Assembly (NCBI GenBank): GCA_018970445.1
Contig: JAGWWF010000025.1
Span: 1 to 47,846 of the forward strand
Origin: Alphaproteobacteria bacterium
Lineage (GTDB): Bacteria > Pseudomonadota > Alphaproteobacteria > Sphingomonadales > Sphingomonadaceae
DNA length: 47,846 bases
Direction of reading: 5' to 3'
Positions 22,930-32,297 of the stretch are shown here, in pieces (the first letter of the stretch is position 1; each line of letters opens with the position of its first letter). Position numbers and translations under genes: made by a program. The notes under the pieces are model-generated. The model made no database searches and was not told the origin of the DNA. It was given only the letters and a program-made list of their open reading frames with translations.

Positions 22930-23636
22930 TGGAACCCGACCTTGCCCTGAAGACCGCTGCCGATCTTTCGCCGCTTGCCCTGTTCGTGCAGGCCGATGTG
23001 GTGGTGAAGGCGGTGATGCTGGGCCTGTTGCTGGCCAGCGTGTGGAGCTGGGCGATCATCCTTGAACGCTCCCGCCGGCTGTCGCGCCTCAACCGCGAGG
23101 CCGAACAGTTTGAAGACTGGTTCTGGAAGGCCGAAAATCTGGATGCGCTGCACGAGCCGGCCAGCCGCGCCAACCATCCTTCGGCCCGCGCCTTCATCGC
23201 CGGCCTGAATGAATGGCGGCGCAGCCTGGCCAACAAGGGCGGCCGCATCGATCGCGATGGCCTGCGCGCCCGGCTGGCCAGCGCCATCACCGTTTCCATC
23301 GGCCGCGACATCGATGAATTGTCCGATCGGCTGAACGCGCTGGCCACCATCGGTTCGGTCGCACCGTTCGTTGGCCTGTTCGGCACGGTGTGGGGCATCA
23401 TGCGCGCCTTCACCGGCATCGCCGCCAGCCAGAACACCACGCTGGCCGTGGTGGCGCCGGGCATTGCCGAAGCGCTGTTCGCCACGGCCATCGGCCTGTT
23501 TGCCGCCATTCCGGCGGTGATCGGATACAACCGGCTGCTGCACCGGGTGAACCGGCTGGAAGCCCGGCTGGGGGCCTTTGCCGAGGAATATCTCAATCTG
23601 CTGTCGCGCCAGATCGACGGGCTGGAACAGGGCTGA
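22929..23636 (+). CDS. tolQ: TolQ, proton-channel subunit of the Tol-Pal system
   Basis: The MotA/ExbB-type inner-membrane protein that, with TolR, uses proton flow to drive TolA during outer-membrane constriction. The 235 residues carry three membrane spans: about 25-45 (VVVKAVMLGLLLASVWSWAII), 140-160 (ATIGSVAPFVGLFGTVWGIM) and 172-195 (VVAPGIAEALFATAIGLFAAIPAVIGY). The second and third contain the conserved GLFGTVWGIM and GIAEALFATAIGL motifs. One-base overlaps join it to ybgC and tolR. Confidence 0.97.
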   Translation: MEPDLALKTAADLSPLALFVQADVVVKAVMLGLLLASVWSWAIILERSRRLSRLNREAEQFEDWFWKAENLDALHEPASRANHPSARAFIAGLNEWRRSLANKGGRIDRDGLRARLASAITVSIGRDIDELSDRLNALATIGSVAPFVGLFGTVWGIMRAFTGIAASQNTTLAVVAPGIAEALFATAIGLFAAIPAVIGYNRLLHRVNRLEARLGAFAEEYLNLLSRQIDGLEQG

Positions 23637-24070
23637 TGGCGATGCTGAAGCCCGGCAGGCGCGGCGGCCGGCGGCAGCCAATGGCCGAAATCAATGTGAC
23701 GCCGCTGGTGGACGTGATGCTGGTGCTGCTGATCATCTTCATGGTGACGGCACCGCTGCTGGTGGCCGGCGTGCCGGTTGATCTGCCCGATGCCCGCGCC
23801 AAGAGCCTGCCCAACGACAACACCCCGATCCAGATCAGCCTGGATGCGGCCGGTGCGCTGTATATCGACCGGCTGGCCATTGCCCCGGCCGCCCTGCCCG
23901 CCAAGCTGGCGGCGCTGCGCACCGCCCGCAGTGACGAAGCCCGCGTGTATGTGCGCGCCGATCGCGGGCTTGATTATGGCCGGGTGATGGCCGTGGTGGG
24001 CGAGGTGAACGCCGCCGGGTTCAAGAAGGTGGCGCTCGTCACCGATGGCGCAGCCCGGCCAGCCCCATGA
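23636..24070 (+). CDS. tolR: TolR, regulatory subunit of the Tol-Pal proton channel
   Basis: A 144-residue ExbD/TolR protein. It has a short cytoplasmic N-terminus, one membrane span (about 24-44, LVDVMLVLLIIFMVTAPLL) with the essential proton-carrying aspartate (Asp26, in NVTPLVDVM), and a periplasmic domain that binds peptidoglycan. The ATG at 23636 shares its last bases with the tolQ TGA. The stop overlaps the tolA ATG by four bases. Confidence 0.95.
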   Translation: MAMLKPGRRGGRRQPMAEINVTPLVDVMLVLLIIFMVTAPLLVAGVPVDLPDARAKSLPNDNTPIQISLDAAGALYIDRLAIAPAALPAKLAALRTARSDEARVYVRADRGLDYGRVMAVVGEVNAAGFKKVALVTDGAARPAP

Positions 24071-24849
24071 CCCGGCAGGAAGGCATCAGCATCGGCGCGG
24101 CGCTGGCGGCGCATGTGGCGCTGCTGGCCGGCCTCAGCCTGGCCTGGCAGCGCCAGATGCAGATGCTGCCCAGCCCGGATGATGCGGTGGCGGTGGAGCT
24201 TGTCACCATCGCCGATGCGCCGCGTGTGCCCGAACCGCCGCAGCCCAGCATCGCCGCCGCCCCGCAAGAGGCCGCCAGCGCCCCGGCCGAAGCCGCGCCT
24301 GCGCCGGAACCGGTGCAGGCCGATGCCGTGCCGCCACCGGAACCGCCGAGGCCCCGGCCAGAACCCAGGCCCACGGCCGCGCCGCTGAAAGCGCCTGCGT
24401 CCCCGCTTGACACCTCCAGCCTGGCCAGCCTGATCGACAAGTCGCTGCCCAAGGCCCCGAAACAGACGCTGGACACCTCGAAACTGGCCAAGGACATCAA
24501 CGCCGCTGCGCCAGCCAGGGCCACAATCGATCCCCGCGCGGCCGCCACGCTGGCCCAAGCGATTCGCGGCCAGGTTGCGCCCTGCTGGAACCCGCCGGTG
24601 GGCGGCCGCGACGTGCGGCGGATGACGGTGATCGTCAGCGTGCGCTATGGCCGCGATGGACGGGTGATCGGCCTGCCGCAGGCCGGCACCCCCACCGGCA
24701 CCACCAGCGCCAACGCCGATTACGCCCGCGCCTTTGCCGAAACCGCCCGCAGAGCGGTGCTGCGCTGCCAGCCGCTGAAACTGCCGGCAGAGCTGTACGA
24801 ACTGTGGCAGGCGGTGGAAATCAATTTTGATCCGGACGAAATGACCTGA
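24067..24849 (+). CDS. tolA: TolA-like energy-transducing envelope protein
   Basis: Position and layout identify this 260-residue protein as TolA: an N-terminal membrane anchor (about 8-26, SIGAALAAHVALLAGLSLAW), a Pro/Ala/Glu-rich domain (about 45-120) in place of the long helix of the E. coli protein, and a C-terminal TonB/TolA-type domain (about 155-260) with AQAIRGQVAPCWNPPVGGRDV and two cysteines (in APCWNP and LRCQPL) that may form a disulphide. It spans the periplasm to contact TolB-Pal. Sequence conservation of TolA is low, so the name rests partly on context. Confidence 0.9.
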   Translation: MTRQEGISIGAALAAHVALLAGLSLAWQRQMQMLPSPDDAVAVELVTIADAPRVPEPPQPSIAAAPQEAASAPAEAAPAPEPVQADAVPPPEPPRPRPEPRPTAAPLKAPASPLDTSSLASLIDKSLPKAPKQTLDTSKLAKDINAAAPARATIDPRAAATLAQAIRGQVAPCWNPPVGGRDVRRMTVIVSVRYGRDGRVIGLPQAGTPTGTTSANADYARAFAETARRAVLRCQPLKLPAELYELWQAVEINFDPDEMT

Positions 24850-24936
24850 GCGAGGCGCGGCGCACGAACGGCAAGCATGCCGGAGATCGCCGCCATTTAT
24901 CTCCCGTTCAGGCGGGGGTGATGATAAGCTGCCGGC

Positions 24937-26256
24937 ATGCGCCTGATTCCGTTCATGCTTGCTCTTGGCCTGCCGGCCGCCGTGCTGGCCCAAGCCCCGT
25001 TGCGCGTGGATATCAATGCCGGCCTGATGCAGCCGATGCCGATTGCGGTGCCGGCCTTTGCGCCGGGCAATGGCGGCAACACCGAAGCCGGCACCACCAC
25101 GGCGCTGGGGCAGCGGGCGGCGCAGGTGATCGCGGCTGATCTGAAAAGTTCCGGCCTGTTCCGGCCCATCGATCCGGCCGCCTATACCAGCGCGGTCGGG
25201 CTGGACGAGGTGGTGAAGCCGGAGTTTCCGGCCTGGCGCACCATTGCCGCCCAGGCGCTGGTGACCGGCACGATCACCGCCAATGCCGATGGCGGCATCA
25301 CGCTGGCCTGTTATGCCTATGACGTGTTTGCCGGCAGCGAGATTGCCCGCCAGGGTTTTGTCACCACGGCGGCAGGCTGGCGGCGGGCGGCGCACAAATG
25401 TGCCGATCTCGTCTATGCGCGGCTGACCGGCGAAAGCGGCTATTTCGACAGCCGCATTGTGTATGTGAGTGAAACCGGCCCGCGCACGAAGCGAATCAAG
25501 CGGCTGGCGATCATGGATCAGGATGGCGCCGGCCACCGATTCCTCACCTCGGGCCAGAATCTGGTGCTCACCCCGCGCTTTGCGCCGGAACAGCAGACCA
25601 TCACCTACATGAGTTTCGAGAACAACCGCCCGCGCGTGTGGCTCTACACGCTGGGCAGCGGCCGGCAGGAGGCGGTGGGCCAGTTCGCGGCCATGACCTT
25701 TGCGCCGCGCTTTTCGCCCGATGGCCAGACCCTGGTGTTTTCCATGTCGGTGGGCGGCAATGCCGATATCTACCGTTTCACCCTGGCCACACGGCAGACA
25801 ACACGGCTGACCACCGGGGCCGGCATCGACACCGCGCCCAGTTACAGCCCGGATGGCAGCCAGATCGTGTTTGAAAGCGATCGCGGCGGCAGCCAGCAGA
25901 TTTATGTGATGAACGCCGATGGTTCGAACCAGCACCGCATCAGCTTTGGCGACGGCCGCTCGGCCAGCCCGGTGTGGAGCCCGCGCGGCGACTATATCGC
26001 CTTCACTCGCATCGGCGGCGGCCGCTTCGGCATTGGCGTGATGCGCCCCGATGGCGGCGGTGAACGGCTGCTCACCAACGGCTATCAGGATGAAAGCCCG
26101 ACCTGGTCGCCCAATGGCCGGGTGATATTGTTTGCCCGTTCCGATCGCGCCGGCCGGTCGGGCCTGTGGTCGGTGGATGTGTCCGGCCTGAACGAACGGC
26201 GGCTGGCGACGCCGCTGGATGCGTCCGATCCGGCCTGGTCGCCGTTGTTGCCCTGA
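24937..26256 (+). CDS. tolB: TolB, periplasmic beta-propeller of the Tol-Pal system
   Basis: A 439-residue protein with a signal peptide ([19 protein letters not shown]), an N-terminal alpha/beta domain (about 20-165) and a C-terminal beta-propeller whose blades repeat the TolB/WD40-like pattern ([58 protein letters not shown]). TolB binds Pal and is displaced by TolA. It follows tolA after 87 bases without overlap, so it may also have its own start signals; no convincing promoter was seen there. Confidence 0.97.
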   Translation: MRLIPFMLALGLPAAVLAQAPLRVDINAGLMQPMPIAVPAFAPGNGGNTEAGTTTALGQRAAQVIAADLKSSGLFRPIDPAAYTSAVGLDEVVKPEFPAWRTIAAQALVTGTITANADGGITLACYAYDVFAGSEIARQGFVTTAAGWRRAAHKCADLVYARLTGESGYFDSRIVYVSETGPRTKRIKRLAIMDQDGAGHRFLTSGQNLVLTPRFAPEQQTITYMSFENNRPRVWLYTLGSGRQEAVGQFAAMTFAPRFSPDGQTLVFSMSVGGNADIYRFTLATRQTTRLTTGAGIDTAPSYSPDGSQIVFESDRGGSQQIYVMNADGSNQHRISFGDGRSASPVWSPRGDYIAFTRIGGGRFGIGVMRPDGGGERLLTNGYQDESPTWSPNGRVILFARSDRAGRSGLWSVDVSGLNERRLATPLDASDPAWSPLLP

Positions 26257-26285
26257 ACATTGCCCGTCAGACAGAAGGAGCCGCC

Positions 26286-26843
26286 ATGCCCACCCTGCCC
26301 ACCCTGCCGCGTTTCACCCTGCTCGCCGCGCTGGCCCTCGCGCTTGCGGCCTGCGCCGCCAAGCCGCCAGTGGCGCTGGAAAAGCCGCCCGAAACCGCCC
26401 GGCCGCAGGCCCCGGTGGCCGATCCCGCCCCCATCCCGGTGACCGAAACCGCCGCCCCGGCCGCGCCCGCCCTCGTGCCCGGCAGCCAGGCTGATCTGCG
26501 CGACAAGGCCGGCAGCGACACGGTGCTGTTTGCCTATGACAGTTACGAGCTGAGCGCCGAGGCCAGGGCCGTTCTGGCCCGCCATGCCCAGTGGCTGCAA
26601 CAAAATCCGGGCGTGCGCGTCACGCTGGAAGGCCATTGCGATGAACGCGGCACCCGCGAATACAACCTGGCGCTGGGCGACCGGCGCGCCAACAGCGCCA
26701 AGAATTTCCTGGCGTCCCAGGGGGTTGACGTGGCCCGGCTGTCCACCATCTCCTATGGCAAGGAACGCCCGGCCGTGGATGGCAGCGACGAAGCCGCCTG
26801 GGCGCAGAACCGCCGCGCCGTCACCCTGGTGACCAGCCGCTGA
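26286..26843 (+). CDS. pal: Pal, peptidoglycan-associated outer-membrane lipoprotein
   Basis: A 185-residue lipoprotein. It has a signal peptide with lipobox LAAC (Cys23 would be the lipidated residue), a Pro/Ala-rich spacer to about residue 75, and an OmpA-like domain (about 80-185) with VLFAYDSYELS, VTLEGHCDERGTREYNLALGDRRA and the closing NRRAVTLV. The conserved Asp/Arg residues that bind meso-diaminopimelate are present. AGAAGGAG precedes the ATG. No cpoB/ybgF gene follows; fmt comes next. Confidence 0.97.
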   Translation: MPTLPTLPRFTLLAALALALAACAAKPPVALEKPPETARPQAPVADPAPIPVTETAAPAAPALVPGSQADLRDKAGSDTVLFAYDSYELSAEARAVLARHAQWLQQNPGVRVTLEGHCDERGTREYNLALGDRRANSAKNFLASQGVDVARLSTISYGKERPAVDGSDEAAWAQNRRAVTLVTSR

Positions 26844-26885
26844 GGGCCTTTCCCGCCGCGCCATAACCCGATAACAGGCGTTGCC

Positions 26886-27791
26886 ATGCGGATCATTCAC
26901 ATGGGCACGCCGATGTTTGCGGTGCCGGCGCTGGATGCGCTGGTGGCGGCCGGGCACGAGATCGTGGCAGTCTATACCCGCGCGCCCAAGCCGGCCGGGC
27001 GCGGCAAGCAGCTGCAGATGAGCCCGGTGCACGCCCGCGCGGCTGCACTGGGCCTGCCGGTGTTCACCCCGCGCACCTTCCGCGACCCGGCAGCGGTGGA
27101 CGAGTTTCTGGCGGTGGCGCGCGGTGTCGATGTGGCGACGGTGGCGGCCTATGGCCTGATCCTGCCGCCGGCGGTGCTGGCGGCCCCACGCCTGGGCTGC
27201 CTGAACATCCATGGATCGATCCTGCCGCGCTGGCGCGGTGCCGCCCCCATCCAGCGTGCCATCCTGGCCGGCGATGCCATCACCGGCGTGACCATCATGC
27301 AGATGGAGGAAGGGCTGGACACCGGCCCGATGCTGGCCCTGGCCGAAACGCCGGTGGCCGCCAGGACCAGCGGCGACCTGTTTGCCGAGCTGGCGCAGAC
27401 CGGGGCGCAACTGCTGGTGGATGTGCTGGCCAATCCGCGCCCGGCCGTGCCGCAACCGGACGATGGCATCACCATTGCCACCCGCATCGACAAGGCGGAA
27501 AGCCATTTGGATTGCCGGCGCAGCGCCGCCGAACTGGAACGCATGGTGCGCGCCTTCAACCCGGCACCGGGTGCCTGGGCCGAAATTGGCGGAGAACGGG
27601 TGAAGATCTGGGCGGCCAGCGTCGAAGCGGCGCCGCGGCACCCCGGTGTGACGCTGGATGATCGCCTGCTGATCGGCACGGCAGACGGCGCGCTGCGCCC
27701 CACCATCGTACAGCGTGCGGGCAAGCCGGCGATGCCGGTCCAGGCGCTGCTCAATGGCTGGCGGGTGCCGGCGGGCACAAAGGTCGCCTGA
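26886..27791 (+). CDS. fmt: Methionyl-tRNA formyltransferase
   Basis: Formylates Met-tRNAfMet with 10-formyl-THF so that translation can begin. The 301-residue protein keeps the catalytic triad: Asn107 and His109 in [17 protein letters not shown], and Asp145 in [12 protein letters not shown]-terminal OB-fold domain binds tRNA. It starts 42 bases after pal and its stop overlaps the truA start. The peptide deformylase gene def, commonly upstream of fmt, is not here. Confidence 0.96.
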   Translation: MRIIHMGTPMFAVPALDALVAAGHEIVAVYTRAPKPAGRGKQLQMSPVHARAAALGLPVFTPRTFRDPAAVDEFLAVARGVDVATVAAYGLILPPAVLAAPRLGCLNIHGSILPRWRGAAPIQRAILAGDAITGVTIMQMEEGLDTGPMLALAETPVAARTSGDLFAELAQTGAQLLVDVLANPRPAVPQPDDGITIATRIDKAESHLDCRRSAAELERMVRAFNPAPGAWAEIGGERVKIWAASVEAAPRHPGVTLDDRLLIGTADGALRPTIVQRAGKPAMPVQALLNGWRVPAGTKVA

Positions 27792-28561
27792 TGCGCTTTC
27801 GCCTGACGGTGGAATATGATGGCCGGCCGTTTCAGGGCTGGCAGCGGCAGGCGCACGGCCCTTCGGTGCAGCAGGCGATCGAGGATGCGATCCACAGCAT
27901 CTGTGGCGAGCAGACGGAGGTGGTGGCCGCCGGGCGGACCGATGCCGGCGTGCACGGCCGCGCCATGCCGGCGCATGTCGATATCGAACGGCCGTTCACG
28001 CCCTTCCGCCTGATGGAAGCGCTGAATGCCCGGCTGAAGCCGCTGCCGGTGGCGATCACCGATTGTGCCGAGGCCCCGGGCTGGCATGCGCGCTTTGATT
28101 GCACCCAGCGCCGCTATGTCTATCGCATCGTCAACCGGCGGGCACCGCTGGCGCTGGCGGCCGGGATGGCCTGGCGGGTGCCGGCGCTGCTGGATGAAGA
28201 TGCCATGCACGCCGCCGCGCAACGGCTGGTCGGGCGGCATGATTTCACCACCTTCCGGTCCAGCCAGTGCCAGGCCAGTTCGCCGCTGCGCACGCTGGAC
28301 CGGCTGGACGTGCGGCGCGATGGTGAGGATGTGCTGGTGTTCGCCGCCGCGCGCTCCTTTCTGCACCATCAGGTGCGATCGATGGTGGGCTGCCTGAAGC
28401 TGGTGGGCCAGGGCCGCTGGCAGGCCGATGATCTGGCTGCCGCGCTGGCGGCGCGGGATCGCGCCGCGCTGGGCATCAATGCCCCGCCCGATGGCCTGTG
28501 CTTTGTCGGGGCCAGTTATGAAAATCTGTCGGTGGGGTTTACACCGTCCACGGTGGCGTGA
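27791..28561 (+). CDS. truA: tRNA pseudouridine(38-40) synthase
   Basis: Isomerises uridines 38-40 of the anticodon stem-loop. The 256-residue protein has the N-terminal [14 protein letters not shown], the catalytic aspartate Asp51 in GRTDAGVHG, and the late [31 protein letters not shown] and [12 protein letters not shown] segments of the family. The TGA of fmt overlaps its ATG (TGATG). The small membrane-peptide gene follows about 100 bases later. Confidence 0.96.
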   Translation: MRFRLTVEYDGRPFQGWQRQAHGPSVQQAIEDAIHSICGEQTEVVAAGRTDAGVHGRAMPAHVDIERPFTPFRLMEALNARLKPLPVAITDCAEAPGWHARFDCTQRRYVYRIVNRRAPLALAAGMAWRVPALLDEDAMHAAAQRLVGRHDFTTFRSSQCQASSPLRTLDRLDVRRDGEDVLVFAAARSFLHHQVRSMVGCLKLVGQGRWQADDLAAALAARDRAALGINAPPDGLCFVGASYENLSVGFTPSTVA

Positions 28562-28617
28562 GGCGACCGCCGAACAGTATCAGGCACTTGGACAGGCGCC
28601 CGCCAATGGCACGAAAA

Positions 28618-28647
28618 TTGCACCGTTCGCCGTGAAAATAACATAAA
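28618..28647 (+). promoter_or_regulatory. Weak candidate promoter for the 35-residue membrane peptide
   Basis: TTGCAC (28618-28623) and CATAAA (28642-28647) lie 18 bases apart in a locally A/T-rich patch that stands out from the surroundings. The implied start is within a few bases of the ATG at 28660, giving an almost leaderless message. Confidence 0.3.
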
Positions 28648-28659
28648 GATACGGGCACC

Positions 28660-28767
28660 ATGGGGAACTGGTTTCAGCAGGCCCAGAATAACCGCATCGT
28701 CTGGGTTGTCGGCCTTGTGGTTGGTGCGGCCACAGGCGGGGTGGCCGGCTGGCTGATCGGCGGCTGA
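28660..28767 (+). CDS. Putative 35-residue single-span membrane peptide
   Basis: An intact short frame, MGNWFQQAQNNRIVWVVGLV... ending WLIGG, fills most of the space between truA and the phosphatase gene. Residues 1-12 are polar (Trp, Gln, Asn, Arg); residues 13-35 form one hydrophobic, Gly/Ala-rich span with small-residue spacing (GLVVGAATGGVAG) of the kind that packs helices together. I recognise no family. An A/T-rich patch with promoter-like boxes lies just upstream; a GGG four bases before the ATG is only a poor ribosome-binding site. The frame is too short to be sure it is expressed. Confidence 0.5.
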   Translation: MGNWFQQAQNNRIVWVVGLVVGAATGGVAGWLIGG

Positions 28768-28789
28768 ACCGGCACCGGGCCGGCGCTGC

Positions 28790-30289
28790 TCACCGCCAGC
28801 CCAGCGCTTCCACCATGATGTGGAAGATCAGATTCTGTTCCATCACGCCGCGCACCAGATCGGCACGCGGGCCTTCGGCAAACAGCGCCACATCCTCGCC
28901 GCCATGGCTTTCGCTGTCGGTGCCATGGGTCTTCATCGCCAGATAATTGGGATCATTGGGCGGCAGCAGGCGGGACAGGCCGCGGCTGAGGAACGGGCCG
29001 TTGGCATAACCCAGCGTGGTCATCGGCTGCCCACGATCATCCAGCGCCCAGCCTTCCTTGCTCAACGCCCCGTCGCTTTCGCCGCCGCTGGCCGGTGGCT
29101 TGATATAGCCCAGGATATCGTTGCCGCGCTGCGGATAGCCGGCGATGGTGAGCACATGGCTGTGATCGGCGGTGACCAGCACCAGCGTATCATCCAGGTT
29201 CACGCGTTTCAGCACTTCGGCCACGGTGGCACTGAACATCTGCGCCTCTTTCAGGGCGCGATAGGGGTTGCTGGCGTGGTGGGCATGATCGATGCGCCCG
29301 CCTTCGATCATCAGATAATAACCCTTGCCGCCGCGCTGTTTCGCGCCGGCCTGCAACCGCGCCAGGGCAAAGCGCGCCATTTCCGGCAGGCCGGGCTCGG
29401 CCTCGTCCTTGCGGTCAACCTCGTAACTGATGTGATCGGCATTGAACAGGCCCAGCACCGGGGCGGTATCGGTGGTGTTCAGGGCGCGCAGGCCCCTGGC
29501 ATCGGCAACGAACCGGCCATCGGGCTGCATCTTTTGCCATTCGTCCACCAGATTGCGGCCATCATCGCGGGTGCCACCCTTGCCGGCCGGCAGGAATTTC
29601 GCCCCGCCGCCGCCCAGCACAACATCGAATCCGCCCTTGAAGCGCACCAGCTGGGTGGCCAGATCGGGACAGCCCGATGCCCGGTCGGCCGCCGGATAGG
29701 CGCGATCGGCGCCTTCCCAGTTGCGGTTGGGTGCATGGCCATAGACAGCGGCCGGCGTGGCATGGGTGATGCGGGTGGTGGTGACGATGCCCAGCCCCAT
29801 GCCGTTCGCCCGCGCCATTTCGGCCAGGGTGCGCGGCAGTTTTTCCGGCGTCTTGCAGGCCTCAACCCCCTGATCGGCACCAAAGTTCAGCACGCCGATG
29901 CGGGTTTTCACGCCGGTGTTGAAGGCGCTGGCGGTGCCGGCACTGTCGGGCACCTGGGCGTTGCTGTTGTAGGTCTTCACCAGCGCGGTGTGGGCCATCC
30001 GATCCCACGCCAGGCTGTTTTCCTCGCCGCTGGCCGGGGCCCTGCCATCGATGGGACGCTGGCCATCAAAGATGCGGGCCGCGGTGATGGTGGACACGCC
30101 CATGCCATCGCCCACCAGCAGGATCACGTTCTTCGCCCGCCTTGGCCGGTTCACCGCCTTCAGCCGGGCATCCAGCGCGGCGCGGCCATCGGCCCACCAT
30201 TGATCCTTCACCGGCGTGTCCAGCGCCGGGGCAGCCATCGCAGGCGCGGCCAGCACGGCGGCCAGCATGAAGGTGCGGATGATCATCAT
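28790..30289 (-). CDS. Alkaline phosphatase (PhoA family), exported
   Basis: A 499-residue periplasmic phosphomonoesterase. It has a signal peptide (MMIIRTFMLAAVLAAPAMAA), the metal-binding ILLVGDGMGVST motif (Asp61), the nucleophile Ser116 in VPDSAGTASA, MIEGGRIDHAHHA with further metal ligands, TADHSHVL, and the late DSESHGGEDVALFAEGP region. The ATG at 30289 is preceded by AGGAG at six bases. The gene lies 23 bases downstream of the 2-oxoglutarate oxygenase gene and is probably co-transcribed with it. I saw no convincing Pho box upstream of either. Confidence 0.94.
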   Translation of the reverse strand: MMIIRTFMLAAVLAAPAMAAPALDTPVKDQWWADGRAALDARLKAVNRPRRAKNVILLVGDGMGVSTITAARIFDGQRPIDGRAPASGEENSLAWDRMAHTALVKTYNSNAQVPDSAGTASAFNTGVKTRIGVLNFGADQGVEACKTPEKLPRTLAEMARANGMGLGIVTTTRITHATPAAVYGHAPNRNWEGADRAYPAADRASGCPDLATQLVRFKGGFDVVLGGGGAKFLPAGKGGTRDDGRNLVDEWQKMQPDGRFVADARGLRALNTTDTAPVLGLFNADHISYEVDRKDEAEPGLPEMARFALARLQAGAKQRGGKGYYLMIEGGRIDHAHHASNPYRALKEAQMFSATVAEVLKRVNLDDTLVLVTADHSHVLTIAGYPQRGNDILGYIKPPASGGESDGALSKEGWALDDRGQPMTTLGYANGPFLSRGLSRLLPPNDPNYLAMKTHGTDSESHGGEDVALFAEGPRADLVRGVMEQNLIFHIMVEALGWR

Positions 30290-30312
30290 GGCAATCTCCT
30301 GCCGCAAGGTGG

Positions 30313-31239
30313 TTACAGCAATTTGATGTCGCGCAGCCGTTCCAGCAAATAATCGTTGGCGCTGATCGGCGCTTCGTGGCGCGGCCCGCCCGGCAGCGTT
30401 TCGATCCGGTAATCCGGGCGGAAATGCAGGAAGAAGGGCGTGGAATAACGCGCCACGCCCATGCGTTCGGGCGCCGGGTTCACCACCCGGTGCGTGGTGG
30501 ACGGCAGGCGATGCCCGGTCAGCCGTTGCAGCATGTCGCCCACGTTGCACACCAGGCTGCCCGGCGGCGCATCGATGGCGCGCCACTGGCCATCCTTGCC
30601 CAGCAGCTGCAAGCCGGCCTCTTCCGCGCCCAGCAGCAGGGTGATGACATTGATATCCTCGTGCGCGCCGGCGCGGATGGCGCCGGCACTATCCGCGGCA
30701 ACCGGCGGATAATGCAGCAGCCGCAGGATCGAATTGCCATCACGCACCGGATCGACAAAGAAATCCGGTGCCAGCCCCAGATGCACGGCAATGGCGCGCA
30801 GCATGCGGTTGCCGGCGGCATCAAGCGCGGCAAACAGCGCGCCCACTGCCGGCTGGAATTCGGGCACTTCGGCCGGCCACAGATTGGCCGGCATCACCGC
30901 GGCAAAGGGGTGTCCAGCCGGCAGATCGCGGCCAACATGCCAGAATTCCTTCAGATCAGCCTGCGCATGGCCCTTGGCGGCTTCGATGCCAAACGGCGTC
31001 AAGCCGCGCTGGCCGCCACCGCCGGGCACGACATAGGCGCGCTTCACAGCGTCGGGCAGGGCAAAAAAGGCCCTGGTGGCGGCCATGGCGCGATCGATCA
31101 GGCCCTGATCGATGCCATGATCCGACACGACGGCAAAGCCGGTGCGGGCAAAGGCATCGCCAAAGCCGGCCGCCGCGGCGGCCAGATCGGAATCGACTAG
31201 GGACAGTGGAATGGGCGTGATATCGGCAGACAGGCTCAT
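30313..31239 (-). CDS. 2-oxoglutarate/Fe(II)-dependent oxygenase, isopenicillin-N-synthase-like
   Basis: A 308-residue protein of the non-haem iron oxygenase superfamily. The iron ligands are His193 and Asp195 (GAHEDINVITLL) and His250 (STTHRVVNP), and the cosubstrate-binding RxS motif is Arg264-Ser266 (VARYSTPFF). The N-terminal DIOX_N-type region includes AFARTGFAVVSDHGID and FFALPDAVKRAY. The substrate is not predictable; such proteins oxidise many small molecules. The ATG at 31239 follows AAAGGGGGCGC. It precedes the alkaline phosphatase gene on the same strand and is divergent from the DUF481 gene. Confidence 0.92.
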   Translation of the reverse strand: MSLSADITPIPLSLVDSDLAAAAAGFGDAFARTGFAVVSDHGIDQGLIDRAMAATRAFFALPDAVKRAYVVPGGGGQRGLTPFGIEAAKGHAQADLKEFWHVGRDLPAGHPFAAVMPANLWPAEVPEFQPAVGALFAALDAAGNRMLRAIAVHLGLAPDFFVDPVRDGNSILRLLHYPPVAADSAGAIRAGAHEDINVITLLLGAEEAGLQLLGKDGQWRAIDAPPGSLVCNVGDMLQRLTGHRLPSTTHRVVNPAPERMGVARYSTPFFLHFRPDYRIETLPGGPRHEAPISANDYLLERLRDIKLL

Positions 31240-31347
31240 GCGCCCCCTTTGCCCCGGAACGGGCCCTGGTGCCAGCCCCCATGAATACGGATGCACACCG
31301 GTGGCGCGGCGGTTGACGGGCCGCCGCTGCCCCGGCCAGAACGGGCC

Positions 31348-32232
31348 ATGCGCCGCCTTTGCCCTGCCCTGCTGCTGTTCATGGCCACCCCGGCAACCGC
31401 CGAACCCATCCCGCCACCGGTTGCCGCGATGATCGATGCCGCCGCTGCCAACCCTGATCAGTTGAAGCTGGTGGCCGACATCGCGAAGAAGACCAACCCT
31501 TCCAGCGTGGCCGAGATCGAGGCGCGGGTGGCCGGCCTGCAGGCGGCGTCCGCCCAGGCGCGGGCCGAGCGGCTGGCCCGCCAGGGGCTGTTCGAAGGCT
31601 GGACCGGCAATGGCGAGCTGGGCGGTTTCATATCCAGCGGCAACACCGAAAATCGCGGGCTGGCCATCGGCATCAACCTGAACAAGGAAACCCGGCGCTG
31701 GAAACATGGGCTGCGCGGCCAGGTGGATTATCAGGAAGATCAGGGCATCACCTCGCGGGAGCGGTATTTTGCCGGCTATGAAGGCAATTGGAAGTTCAGC
31801 CCGCGCGGCTTTGCCGTGCTGGCGCTCAGCTTCGAACAGGATCGCTTCACCGGTTTTTCCAGCCGGTTCGCCCAGGCGCTGGGCCTGGGCTATCGGCTGG
31901 TGGACGGCAAGCGGCTGACGATCGCGCTGGATGGCGGCCCGGCGCTGCGCCAGACGCGCTTTACCAACGGCATCGGCGAAACCGTGCTGGCGGCACGGGC
32001 AGCGCTGAACGGCAAATGGCAGGCAACGCCGCAGCTGGCGATCACGCAGACCGCCACCTATTATGCCGACAATATCAACAGCTCGCTGCTGTCGCTCACC
32101 CAGGCTTCGGCGCGGGTGAACGGCCGGCTGTCGGCGCGGATCAGCGTGCAGATCAACAACGAAGGCAACCCGCCGCCGGGGCGGGAGAACACCGATACCG
32201 TCACGCGCGCCACCATCGTCTACAGCTTTTGA
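31348..32232 (+). CDS. DUF481 family outer-membrane protein
   Basis: A 294-residue protein. The signal peptide is MRRLCPALLLFMATPATAEP. A helical, Ala/Gln-rich segment (about 20-80) precedes a beta-barrel domain (from about residue 85, GWTGNGELGGFISSGNTENRGLAIG) with the SGNT-type motif and regularly spaced aromatic strands, ending RATIVYSF with a terminal phenylalanine. DUF481 (YdiY-like) proteins are predicted outer-membrane barrels, often salt-inducible, with no settled function. It stands alone between the divergent oxygenase gene and tRNA-Met. Confidence 0.88.
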   Translation: MRRLCPALLLFMATPATAEPIPPPVAAMIDAAAANPDQLKLVADIAKKTNPSSVAEIEARVAGLQAASAQARAERLARQGLFEGWTGNGELGGFISSGNTENRGLAIGINLNKETRRWKHGLRGQVDYQEDQGITSRERYFAGYEGNWKFSPRGFAVLALSFEQDRFTGFSSRFAQALGLGYRLVDGKRLTIALDGGPALRQTRFTNGIGETVLAARAALNGKWQATPQLAITQTATYYADNINSSLLSLTQASARVNGRLSARISVQINNEGNPPPGRENTDTVTRATIVYSF

Positions 32233-32239
32233 ACGGCGG

Positions 32240-32268
32240 TTGACGCGCGCCGGGGCCGCTTCTATACG
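32240..32268 (+). promoter_or_regulatory. Promoter of tRNA-Met
   Basis: TTGACG (32240-32245, 5 of 6 matches) and TATACG (32263-32268, 4 of 6) are 17 bases apart. Transcription would begin near 32275, about 23 bases before the tRNA. The -35 box begins eight bases after the DUF481 stop codon. Confidence 0.6.
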
Positions 32269-32297
32269 CGTGCCTCCGCGACCGCCCCTTGGTCTGT

